From Palsa-504 sp963744575 (GTDB taxonomy: Bacteria; Actinomycetota; Actinomycetes; Streptosporangiales; Streptosporangiaceae): a stretch of DNA of 64,000 nucleotides. Both the position numbers and the translations under genes were made by a program. Below the pieces are notes generated by a model. The model did no database searches. It was not told the DNA's origin and worked only from the letters and a program-made list of their open reading frames with translations. The stretch is from assembly GCA_963744575.1 (NCBI GenBank), contig CAVUUF010000012.1:62001-126000 (forward strand), written 5' to 3'. Positions 1 to 7,784 of this stretch are shown one piece after another. Positions within the stretch are counted from its first letter, which is position 1, and every line of letters starts with the position of its first letter.

Positions 1-1256
1 TCGACGCGACGGGCAAGTACGTGCTGCCCGGCGGGATCGACGTGCACACGCACATGGAGATGCCGTTCGGCGGCACCCACTCGGCGGACACCTTCGAGAC
101 CGGCACCCGGGCCGCGGCCTGGGGCGGCACCACCACGATCATCGACTTCGCCGTGCAGGCCAAGGGCACGTCCCTGCTCGCCACGCTGGACAAGTGGCAC
201 GCCAAGGCGGACGGCAACTGCGCCATCGACTACGGCTTCCACATGATCGTGTCCGACGTCAACGACACGACGCTGAAGGAGATGGACGCCTGCATCACCG
301 CCGGGGTGAACAGCTTCAAGATGTTCATGGCCTACCCCGGCGTGTTCTACGCCACCGACGGCGAGATCCTGCTGGCCATGCAGCAGGCGGCCCGCAGCGG
401 CGCGACGGTGATGATGCACGCGGAGAACGGCATCGCCATCGACCAGCTCGTCGCGCAGGCGATCGCGGCCGGCCGGACGGACCCGGTTAACCACGGCCTG
501 ACCAGGCCGCCCGAGCTGGAAGGCGAGGCCACCTCGCGGGCGATCACGCTGGCCAAGGTGGCGGACTGCCCGCTGTACATCGTGCACCTGTCCGCCCGCC
601 AGGCACTCAAGGCGGTGGCCGAGGCGCGGGACGGCGGGCAGAACGTGTTCGCCGAGACCTGCCCGCAGTACCTCTACCTGTCCCTGGACGACCTGGCCCG
701 GCCGGAGTTCGAGGGGGCGAAGTTCGTCGCCTCGCCGCCGCTGCGGCCGAAGGACCACCAGGACTCGCTGTGGAAGGGGCTGCGGACCAACGACCTGTCG
801 GTGGTGTCCACCGACCACTGCCCGTTCTGCTTCAAGGACCAGAAGGAGCTCGGCCGGGGCGATTTCTCCAAGATCCCCAACGGCATGCCGGGCGTCGAGC
901 ACCGGATGGACCTGCTGCACGCCGGGGTGGCCGCGGGCCATCTCACCCTGACCCGCTGGGTGGACGTCGCATCCACCACGCCGGCCCGGATGTTCGGCCT
1001 GCACCCGCGCAAGGGCGTGATCGCGGCCGGGTCCGACGCGGACATCGTGGTCTACGACCCGCAGGCGCGGCAGACCCTGTCCGCGGCGACCCACCACATG
1101 AACGTGGACTACTCCGCCTACGAGGGCCTGGAGGTCACCGGCCGGGTGGTGACCACCATGTCGCGCGGCCGCGTGGTCGTCGACGACGGCTCCTACCAGG
1201 GCAGTCCCGGCCACGGCGCGTTCCTCCCCCGCGGGCTGAACCAGTACCTGCTGTAG
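1..1256 (+). CDS. hydA: Dihydropyrimidinase / D-hydantoinase, 5' end outside window
   Basis: The reading frame is already open at the left edge (DATGKYVLPGG precedes the first GTG at 21), so the gene begins outside the window and roughly the first 50-60 residues are missing. The enzyme hydrolyses dihydropyrimidine or hydantoin rings to N-carbamoyl amino acids in reductive pyrimidine catabolism. The cyclic amidohydrolase signatures are visible: the metal-binding GIDVHTH, the lysine normally carboxylated in SFKMFMAYPG, MMHAENG, YIVHLSA, and the aspartate in STDHCPF. The C-terminus ends normally at TAG. It is followed 43 bp later by a gutted LLM-class oxidoreductase, a family often found beside this enzyme. 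Product call is firm; substrate (uracil/thymine versus hydantoin) is not decided. Confidence 0.93.
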   Translation, partial: DATGKYVLPGGIDVHTHMEMPFGGTHSADTFETGTRAAAWGGTTTIIDFAVQAKGTSLLATLDKWHAKADGNCAIDYGFHMIVSDVNDTTLKEMDACITAGVNSFKMFMAYPGVFYATDGEILLAMQQAARSGATVMMHAENGIAIDQLVAQAIAAGRTDPVNHGLTRPPELEGEATSRAITLAKVADCPLYIVHLSARQALKAVAEARDGGQNVFAETCPQYLYLSLDDLARPEFEGAKFVASPPLRPKDHQDSLWKGLRTNDLSVVSTDHCPFCFKDQKELGRGDFSKIPNGMPGVEHRMDLLHAGVAAGHLTLTRWVDVASTTPARMFGLHPRKGVIAAGSDADIVVYDPQARQTLSAATHHMNVDYSAYEGLEVTGRVVTTMSRGRVVVDDGSYQGSPGHGAFLPRGLNQYLL

Positions 1257-1299
1257 GCACGAACCCACTCGTTCGGTATATAGGTCTTTGGGAGGGGTC

Positions 1300-1771
1300 A
1301 TGGATTTCGGGGTAGTGCTGCAGACCAATCCGCGCCGCGGCCTCGGCGGCGGGACGCGATCCCGCGTCGATCACCGCCTGCATGGCGGCGCCCGCGTACG
1401 TGGGCTCGGACCTGGGGCATCAGCGGGAGCAGCTGAGGTGGTTCGGCGGCATGGTCGGCAATCACGTGGCGGACCTGGTGGCCAGGTACGGCACCGACGG
1501 GCCGGTGCCACACGAACTGACCGACTACATCAAGGGCCGGGCAGGGTACGACTACGCCCACCACGGCAAGGCGGACAACCCGTCGGTGGATTTCGTGCCG
1601 GACGCGATCGTCGACCGGTTCTGCCTGCTCGGGCCGGCCGGCGCGCACGCGGACCGGCTGCGCGAGCTGGCCGCGATCGGCGTGGACCAGTTCGCCATGT
1701 ACCTGATGCACGACCAGGAGGAGCAGACCCTGGCCGCGTACCGGACCGAGGTGATACCCGCCCTGAGCTGA
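1300..1771 (+). pseudogene. LLM-class F420/flavin oxidoreductase, internally deleted
   Basis: A good ribosome site (GGGAGGGG) precedes ATG 1300, which opens with MDFGVVLQTNP, a start typical of the LLM-class oxidoreductases encoded next to dihydropyrimidinases. After about 12 residues the frame runs into unrelated sequence. From about 1350 a different frame carries a well-formed C-terminus (DPASITACMAAPAYVG, then RWFGGMVGNHVADLV, ending IPALS and TGA at 1771). The normal protein is about 330 residues, so roughly 170-180 internal codons and the frame are lost, while both ends are preserved. Function is very likely lost. Confidence 0.75.
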
Positions 1772-1870
1772 GGTCAGTCCTGACCGGGGCTTAGGTCAGT
1801 CAGTCCTGACCGGGGCTTAGGTCAGTCAGTCCTGACCGGGGCTTAGGTCAGTCAGTCCTGACCCGGGCTG
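1771..1870. repeat. 26-bp tandem repeat between convergent gene ends
   Basis: Four copies (three of 26 bp, the first shortened by 4 bp) of a unit reading AGGTCAGTCAGTCCTGACC followed by GGGGCTT start at 1771, 1793, 1819 and 1845. Each unit carries GGTCAG and CTGACC, so it can fold into a hairpin on either strand. The array spans the stop codons of both flanking convergent genes, which suggests an amplified bidirectional terminator. Confidence 0.8.
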
Positions 1871-3279
1871 AGGCTCGGGCCCGGGGACGGGGCGGGCACC
1901 AGGCCCTCGACCTTCGGCAGCACCTGCTGGTCGGCCAGCGCGATGGCCAGCTCGCCGGCCGCGGTCGGGTGCAGCGGCGCTGGGTCGCCCGGGCCCTGGA
2001 CGTAAGGGTCGGACGTGCACAGCTCGTGGCCGGTGAACGGCGGATCCGTGACCCCGAAGCCGAACGTCTGGGCTCCCTGCGCCAGCACCGCGTTCAGCTG
2101 TCCGAGGCGGGCGGTGAGGACCCTCACCTTGGCCGCGTTGATGCCATAGCTGGCCAGGCAGCGCAGGTCCGTGCCGAACGGCGAGTAGTACTGGTTGATC
2201 AGCACGGCCGGGCTGCCAGGCAGCGCGGCCAGGTCGCCGAGCAGCTGGTAGTAGCCGCGGGTGAAGTCGCCGATCTGCTCGCTGAAGAACGCCGCGGACA
2301 CCTTGTCGTTGCACACGGCGCTGGCCACGCACAGCCGGGTCATGATGGACCACTGCACGTCGTCCGCGCCGACGCTGACGATGATCACCTTGGCGTGCGT
2401 GGCCCGCTCCGCCTCGACCAGCTGCGACGGCGCGACCTGGCCGTCGCCGAGCACCTGGACGCCGAGCAGGCCGTTCTGCACGGTCGCGCCGCTGCACGCC
2501 AGGTTCAGCACGTTCCAGTCGTTCACCGCGGCCAGGTCAGCGGCGTAGGACTCGTCGCTGCGGCCGCAGGCCCGGTCCAACGCGGTGGCGTCTGGCGGGA
2601 TCGCGTTGCCCACCGCGGCCGCGGTGGAGTCGCCGATCACGACCGCCTGCACGCCGGGCAGCGGCCGGGCCGGGTTCTGCGGGACCGTGATGACCGGATC
2701 GGCGCCAACCAGGTCATCCAGCGTCTTGACGCTGCGCAGCACTTGGGGAGTGCTGGAGGCGGTCAGCAGCACCCCGCCGACGTTCACCGCGGTCACGACG
2801 ACCAGGCCCGCGACGACGGTCTTGGCCATCTTCTTGTACGGCTGCCGGCGCAGGCCGGCCACCGCGACCAGCGCGACCGCGGCGAAGCCGGCCGCGATCA
2901 GCGTCTCCCACTCGAAATAGCGCGTCCAGCCCTGGGCCAGCTGCTGGCTGAGGTTCAGCTCGAGCGTGCGCGGGCTGTCCGAGCGCAGCAGCTGCGCGAC
3001 CCGGGCGTCGATGGTGATATGGGTCAGCTTGAGCAGCGGGCGGATCGGGCCCGCGAACTGCGGCCTGGTCGCCATCGGCTGGCCGAACAGGTCGAGTTCG
3101 CCCGGGCCGGAGAGGCTGAGGTCCGGTGGCGCCGCCCCCACCTGCGCGGTCTGGCCGGCGGCGGAGACCGTCTGCAGCGGCGCGACCTGCAGCGCGAGCC
3201 AGATAGAGCCGGCCGTGACGACGGCGAAGGTGACGAGGTAGAAGGCGGCGATCCGGGTCAGTCGCAGGAATGCGGAAAT
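1852..3279 (-). CDS. Membrane-anchored SGNH/GDSL-family hydrolase
   Basis: The C-terminal two thirds is an SGNH hydrolase: block I GDSTAAAVGN with the nucleophilic serine, an oxyanion-loop-like VGADD, and block V APLHPTAAGE with the catalytic histidine. A transmembrane helix near residues 125-145 places the catalytic domain outside the cell. The first conventional start is GTG 3141 (429 aa), but coding sequence continues upstream to a stop near 3306 and encodes another hydrophobic helix (AAFYLVTFAVVTAG). No ATG, GTG or TTG exists in that stretch; the best candidate is ATT 3279 with GGGAG six bases upstream, giving 475 aa. The last codons lie in the 26-bp repeat array. Substrate is unknown. 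Confidence 0.75.
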   Translation of the reverse strand: MSAFLRLTRIAAFYLVTFAVVTAGSIWLALQVAPLQTVSAAGQTAQVGAAPPDLSLSGPGELDLFGQPMATRPQFAGPIRPLLKLTHITIDARVAQLLRSDSPRTLELNLSQQLAQGWTRYFEWETLIAAGFAAVALVAVAGLRRQPYKKMAKTVVAGLVVVTAVNVGGVLLTASSTPQVLRSVKTLDDLVGADPVITVPQNPARPLPGVQAVVIGDSTAAAVGNAIPPDATALDRACGRSDESYAADLAAVNDWNVLNLACSGATVQNGLLGVQVLGDGQVAPSQLVEAERATHAKVIIVSVGADDVQWSIMTRLCVASAVCNDKVSAAFFSEQIGDFTRGYYQLLGDLAALPGSPAVLINQYYSPFGTDLRCLASYGINAAKVRVLTARLGQLNAVLAQGAQTFGFGVTDPPFTGHELCTSDPYVQGPGDPAPLHPTAAGELAIALADQQVLPKVEGLVPAPSPGPSLSPGQD

Positions 3280-3343
3280 GTCGTGCTCCCGTGAGCTCGT
3301 GGCCTTCGCTGTTTAAGCTACCCCGCCTGGGCGGTGGCGGAAC

Positions 3344-5731
3344 TTACAGCGCCTGCTGGCGCTCCAGGTAGCTCAGCGCGGTCCAGCCGACCGGGACGGG
3401 AAGCCAGAACGTGAGCAGCCGGAACAGGAGCACCGCGCTGACCGCGACCGGGCCCGGCACGCCCGCGGCCGTCAGCCCGGCGGTCAGCGCCGCTTCCACC
3501 GCGCCGAGGCCGCCCGGGGTGGGCACGATCGAGCCGATGGCGCTGCCGGTCAGGTACACCACGCCGATCTTCGCGATCGGCACCGACCGGCCGAAGGCCG
3601 CCACGCAGGCGGCCAGGCACAGGATGTAGGACAGGCTCAGCAGCAGGGTGCCGCCGATGCCGCGGGCGAGCTTGCCCGGCTGCTGCGCGACATCGAGCAG
3701 CCGCGGCAGTACCTGGCCCAGCATCGGCGACAGGCGGGCGCGCAGCACCCGCCGCCCGGCGGGGACCGCCAGCACGGCGCCCGCGATGACGACCAGGCCG
3801 AGCAGGACGAACCAGGCCCACCGCGGTGGCTGGATCGGCTCCTTGGCCGAGCCGCCGGCGATCGCGGCGAACACCACGATCAGCAGGACGTGCAGGACGA
3901 ACGCCACCACCTGGGCCACGCCCACGCTGGCCGCCGCGACCGCTGGGGGGACCTTCTGGCGCTGCAGGTACCTGATGTTCAGCGCGGACCCGCCGACCGC
4001 GGCGGGAGTGACCAGCGTGACGAAGGACCCGGCCAGCTGGGCGAGCAGGGTGAGGCGGAAGCGCAGCCGTCCCGGGACGAACCCGGTCAGCTCGATCGTG
4101 GCGGCGACGTAGGTGGCCGCGGACAGGGCCAGCGCGACGAGCCCCCAGTACCAGATCGTTTCCCTCAGCACGCTGCCCAGACTGGCCCGGGCCAGCTCGC
4201 CGGCCAGCAGGTAGACGGCGGCGACGCTGGCGACCAGCGTCAGCAGGGTGCGGAACCGGATGCGCTCCAGGCGCACCGGGCTGACCTCGCTGCCCGGTAC
4301 CGCCGCGAGCAGCAGCTTGCGCAGGGCGGGCAGCACGTCACGACGGCGGCGCAGCGCCTTGCGGGTCGACCGGGCCAGGGCGACCGGCTGCAGCAGCGGC
4401 ACCACCGCCAGCAGGTCATCGGCGCCCACCTTCGCCAGCGCCATCTTGGCGGACCGGTCCGGCCCGACGACCAGGGCGAGCTCGGCCATGAGCTGGGCCA
4501 CGTCCAGGCGGACCTGCAGGTCGCTGGCGGCCACGTCGCCGTCGCCGGGGTCGAGCAGCATGGCCCCGCCGTCGTCGGTGAGCAGGATCCGCTCCGCGGT
4601 CAGCACCCGGTGGGTGACGTGGTGGGCGTGCAGCCGGCCGACCGCGTCCCATATCTGCCCGAGTTCGGCGTCGCTGCAGCCCGGGTTGCGCTGCGCCAGC
4701 GTCGTCCCCTGGTGGTGCTGGTAGGCCAGCACGGAGGCTTCCGGGCCGACCCGGACCAGCGCGACCAGCCGCGGCGTGGGCGCACCCGCGTCCTCGGCCG
4801 CGTAGGACAGCAGCGCCCGGCGCTCGACCGCGTGGTCCATCGACAGGGGGGCGCCGCGGGACACCTGCCCCAGTACCCGCACTGACCGGTACAGCCGGTA
4901 GACCGCGCCGGCCGCCTGCTGATCCCGGTCGTAGACGACGACGTCCAGATCGCCCTGGTCGGTCACCGCGGCGTAGTGGCGGGACCCGGCCAGCCCGTTC
5001 CCTTTCGGCCGGACCCGCCTGATCGCGGTCACCCGCAGGCCGGAAGCGGCCAGCGCGGTCGCGATGTCCAGGGCACTCGGCCGCTGCGAGGTGGAGCCGG
5101 CCACGTACCTGACGGCGAGGCCGATCGCGCGGCCGCCGATCACCGTGATCAGCAGCGTCAGCACGGTCGTGTGCAGCGCTCCCACGTGCACGATTGCGTA
5201 TACGGCGACCGCGGCCCACAGGGCGTTCCGCCAGTACGGCCGGCCGACCAGGCCGACCATGGTGGCGTAGGCGACCAGGCCCGCCAGGTAGGGGTCGAGG
5301 GCGGCGACGTGGCTGGTGCCCGGATGGGCCATGATGATCGCGTCGTAGAGCCGGGCGGCGGCACTCTGCCTGAGCAGGTCGTTGGCTACCGCGGTCACGG
5401 CGGCGGCCAGGATGCCGGTGGCCACCGCTTCGGCCAGCCGCCGGAACTGACGTCGGACGAGTAGCTGGACGGCCAGCGCCACCGGCAGGATGAGCAAGGC
5501 GAACAACACCAGCGGTGGCGCCACCACGAGCAGCGCGTGCGGCAGCCGGCCGGTCGCCCCGACGATGTCGGTCTCCGCACCGGACGTAGTGGCGCTGGCC
5601 GCGACGCCGATCAGCGCCAGCGCGACGACCTCGATGCAGGACACGATGCAGCGCAGCAGGTCGACCGGCTTGCGGATGCGGCGCTCCAGCTGATCGGTGA
5701 CCTGGATCTCGCCCGGCTGCGATGGCGTCAC
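3344..5731 (-). CDS. LPG-synthase-TM/flippase-like protein with internal pseudokinase domain
   Basis: 795 residues in three parts. Residues about 20-210 hold several transmembrane helices. Residues about 215-480 resemble an aminoglycoside-phosphotransferase/protein-kinase fold (LLSYAAEDAGAPTPRLVAL, HRVLTAERILL, MLLDPGDGD); the catalytic loop reads HRV where an HxD/HRD aspartate is expected, so it is probably a pseudokinase. Residues about 490-790 match the lysylphosphatidylglycerol-synthase transmembrane domain (UPF0104/TIGR00374), with the typical PTPGGLGAVEAAL near the end. Such domains are linked to lipid modification or flipping. Start ATG 5731 faces the divergent gene at 5860. Partner lipid is unknown. 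Confidence 0.82.
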   Translation of the reverse strand: MTPSQPGEIQVTDQLERRIRKPVDLLRCIVSCIEVVALALIGVAASATTSGAETDIVGATGRLPHALLVVAPPLVLFALLILPVALAVQLLVRRQFRRLAEAVATGILAAAVTAVANDLLRQSAAARLYDAIIMAHPGTSHVAALDPYLAGLVAYATMVGLVGRPYWRNALWAAVAVYAIVHVGALHTTVLTLLITVIGGRAIGLAVRYVAGSTSQRPSALDIATALAASGLRVTAIRRVRPKGNGLAGSRHYAAVTDQGDLDVVVYDRDQQAAGAVYRLYRSVRVLGQVSRGAPLSMDHAVERRALLSYAAEDAGAPTPRLVALVRVGPEASVLAYQHHQGTTLAQRNPGCSDAELGQIWDAVGRLHAHHVTHRVLTAERILLTDDGGAMLLDPGDGDVAASDLQVRLDVAQLMAELALVVGPDRSAKMALAKVGADDLLAVVPLLQPVALARSTRKALRRRRDVLPALRKLLLAAVPGSEVSPVRLERIRFRTLLTLVASVAAVYLLAGELARASLGSVLRETIWYWGLVALALSAATYVAATIELTGFVPGRLRFRLTLLAQLAGSFVTLVTPAAVGGSALNIRYLQRQKVPPAVAAASVGVAQVVAFVLHVLLIVVFAAIAGGSAKEPIQPPRWAWFVLLGLVVIAGAVLAVPAGRRVLRARLSPMLGQVLPRLLDVAQQPGKLARGIGGTLLLSLSYILCLAACVAAFGRSVPIAKIGVVYLTGSAIGSIVPTPGGLGAVEAALTAGLTAAGVPGPVAVSAVLLFRLLTFWLPVPVGWTALSYLERQQAL

Positions 5732-5859
5732 GCCACGATCGTTTCATCTGCCCGGCTGACCGCAAAGACGCACGGCCGCCCGTGACCATGGCGAGACGCA
5801 ACGCCGGCCGCTCGCGCTGGGCGTTTCTCGGGCGGGCGGGCTGGGTTATTGTCCGTGAC

Positions 5860-7059
5860 ATGAGGGCTTCGGAGATCCGCCAGCTGATCCGGATGAAACC
5901 GGTCGAGCTCGACGCCGCCCGCAGGCGGCTGGCCGCCTGTCATGACGTCCTCGACCTGCGCTCGTCAGCGCGGCGGCTGATCCCGCGGCCGGTCTTCGAC
6001 TACGTCGACGGCGGCGCCGACGAGGAGGTGTCGCTGGCGGCCAACGTGCGGGCGTTCCGGCGCTGGCGGTTCCAGCCGCGGGCGCTGGCCGGGGTGACCG
6101 GGGTGGACACGTCGGCACGGCTCCTGGACCGGACGCTGCCGCTGCCGCTGGTGCTCGCGCCGACCGGGTACACGCGGATGATGCACCCGGCGGGCGAGAC
6201 CGGGGCGGCTCGCTCGGCGCAGCGGCACGGGCTGCCTTACACGCTGTCCACCATGGCCACCACCACCATCGAGGACGTCGCCGAGCGCGCCTCGCCTGAC
6301 CTGTGGTTCCAGCTGTACATCCTGCAGGACGACGGGCTGACCAAGGAGCTGGTCGACCGGGCCGCCGCGGCCGGGTACCGGGTACTCGTCGTCACCGTGG
6401 ACACGTTCGTCACCGGGCGCCGGGTCAGGGATGAGCGGAACGGCCTGGTCATCCCGCCCGCGCTCACGGTGCAGACGCTGGCCAGCATCGCGGCCCGGCC
6501 GGGGTACTGGATGCGGATGCTGCGCGGCGAGGCCATCGACTTCGCCAACTTCGCCGGGCGCGGCGCGATGACCATCGCGCGCACCGGCTCGCTGTTCGAC
6601 CCCACCGTCGGCTGGGACCACATCGACCCGCTACGCTCCCGCTGGCCGGGGAAGCTGGTCATCAAGGGCCCGCTGTCGGCCGCGGACGCGGCCCGGGCCG
6701 TGGCGGCGGGGGCGGACGGGATCCAGCTGTCCAACCACGGCGGTCGCCAGCTCGACCGGGCCGTCGCCCCCGTCGACCTGATCACGCCGGTGCGCGACGC
6801 GGTGGGGCCGGACGTGTCCGTGCTGGTGGATTCGGGTGTGCGGCACGGGGCCGACATCGCGGTGGCGCTGGCCCTGGGCGCGGACGCCTGCGCCATTGGC
6901 CGCGCCTACCTGTACGGCCTGATGGTCGGCGGCGAGGCGGGCGTGGACAAGGCGCTGGACATCCTGGCCGCCCAGTTCACCCGGGCGCTGCACCTGATGG
7001 GCCTGGGTTCGGCGGCCGAGCTGCGGTCGCGGGGACGCGAGATGCTGGTACCGCGATGA
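5860..7059 (+). CDS. FMN-dependent alpha-hydroxy-acid oxidoreductase (LldD-like)
   Basis: 399 residues, full length. It should oxidise an L-2-hydroxy acid such as lactate using FMN in a TIM barrel. Visible signatures are PVFDYVDGGADEE at the N-terminus, PLVLAPTGYTRMMHP, the FMN lysine in LVIKGPL, the catalytic histidine and substrate arginine in SNHGGRQLD, and DSGVRHGADIAVALALGAD near the C-terminus. The frame is open further upstream, but ATG 5860 gives the family N-terminus and leaves a normal divergent intergenic space. It overlaps the downstream LysE gene by ATGA, so the pair is co-translated. No mycofactocin genes are nearby, so an MftD role is unlikely. Confidence 0.9.
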   Translation: MRASEIRQLIRMKPVELDAARRRLAACHDVLDLRSSARRLIPRPVFDYVDGGADEEVSLAANVRAFRRWRFQPRALAGVTGVDTSARLLDRTLPLPLVLAPTGYTRMMHPAGETGAARSAQRHGLPYTLSTMATTTIEDVAERASPDLWFQLYILQDDGLTKELVDRAAAAGYRVLVVTVDTFVTGRRVRDERNGLVIPPALTVQTLASIAARPGYWMRMLRGEAIDFANFAGRGAMTIARTGSLFDPTVGWDHIDPLRSRWPGKLVIKGPLSAADAARAVAAGADGIQLSNHGGRQLDRAVAPVDLITPVRDAVGPDVSVLVDSGVRHGADIAVALALGADACAIGRAYLYGLMVGGEAGVDKALDILAAQFTRALHLMGLGSAAELRSRGREMLVPR

Positions 7060-7694
7060 TCTCCGGCGGCCAGCTGCTCGGCTTCACGCTGGCGTCGGTG
7101 GTGCTGATCGTCATCCCCGGGCCGGGGGTGCTCTTCGTGGTCGGGCGCGCCCTGGCGCACGGGCGGCGCTGCGCGCTGGCCACCGCGTGCGGGCATGCGG
7201 CGGGCAATTACGTGGTCGCCGCGTGCGTAGCGGTCGGCCTGGGCACGATCCTGGAACGTTCGGCCGCGGTGTTCGTGGTGGTCAAGCTGCTCGGAGCGGC
7301 CTACCTGGTGTGGCTCGGCATCCACGCGATCCTCCGGCGGAAATCGCTCGCCTCAGCCTTCGCCGCGGCAGCGGAGCCGCGGGAGGGCTGGCGGGCGCTG
7401 CGGGACGGCGTGGTGGTGGGGATCACGAACCCCAAGTCGTACATCTTGTTCGGCGCCATACTGCCGCAGTTCGTGAACCGCGGCGCGGGCTCCGTGCCGG
7501 GGCAGATGCTGCTGCTGGCCCTGGTGTCCGTGCTGATCGGCGCGGTGTCCGACTGCGCCTGGGGGTTCGCCGCGAGCGCGGTGCGGACCTGGTTCGCCAG
7601 CTCGCCGCGGCGGTTCGAGCTGGTCGGCGGGGCCGGCGGGCTGGCCATGATCGGCGTGGGCGTGACCGTGGCGATCACCGGCCGGAAAAGCTGA
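7056..7694 (+). CDS. LysE/RhtB-family exporter
   Basis: 212 residues with about six hydrophobic segments, an inner-membrane exporter of the LysE/RhtB family. The hallmark N-terminal VLIVIPGPGVLFVVGRALA is followed by CGHAAGNYVVAA, a repeated hydrophobic core, and ITNPKSYILFGAILPQF. These proteins export amino acids or small organic acids. The ATG overlaps the stop of the hydroxy-acid oxidase by ATGA, so the two may handle the same metabolite, but that is inference. Confidence 0.9.
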   Translation: MISGGQLLGFTLASVVLIVIPGPGVLFVVGRALAHGRRCALATACGHAAGNYVVAACVAVGLGTILERSAAVFVVVKLLGAAYLVWLGIHAILRRKSLASAFAAAAEPREGWRALRDGVVVGITNPKSYILFGAILPQFVNRGAGSVPGQMLLLALVSVLIGAVSDCAWGFAASAVRTWFASSPRRFELVGGAGGLAMIGVGVTVAITGRKS

Positions 7695-7784
7695 GAGTTA
7701 CCCCCCATATCGGGCAGGTTTTCGCACCCGAAATGGAATGCGCCCGTTCGCGTGCCGTCGATGGCAGAGCGGCTCGGGCGGGGG

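Noticed and set aside
1771..1870. CRISPR array
   Set aside because: The copies are directly adjacent without unique spacers, and no cas genes are present.
5860..7059. Pre-mycofactocin synthase (MftD)
   Set aside because: The enzyme fold fits, but no mycofactocin genes lie nearby, so the general 2-hydroxyacid oxidase call is safer.
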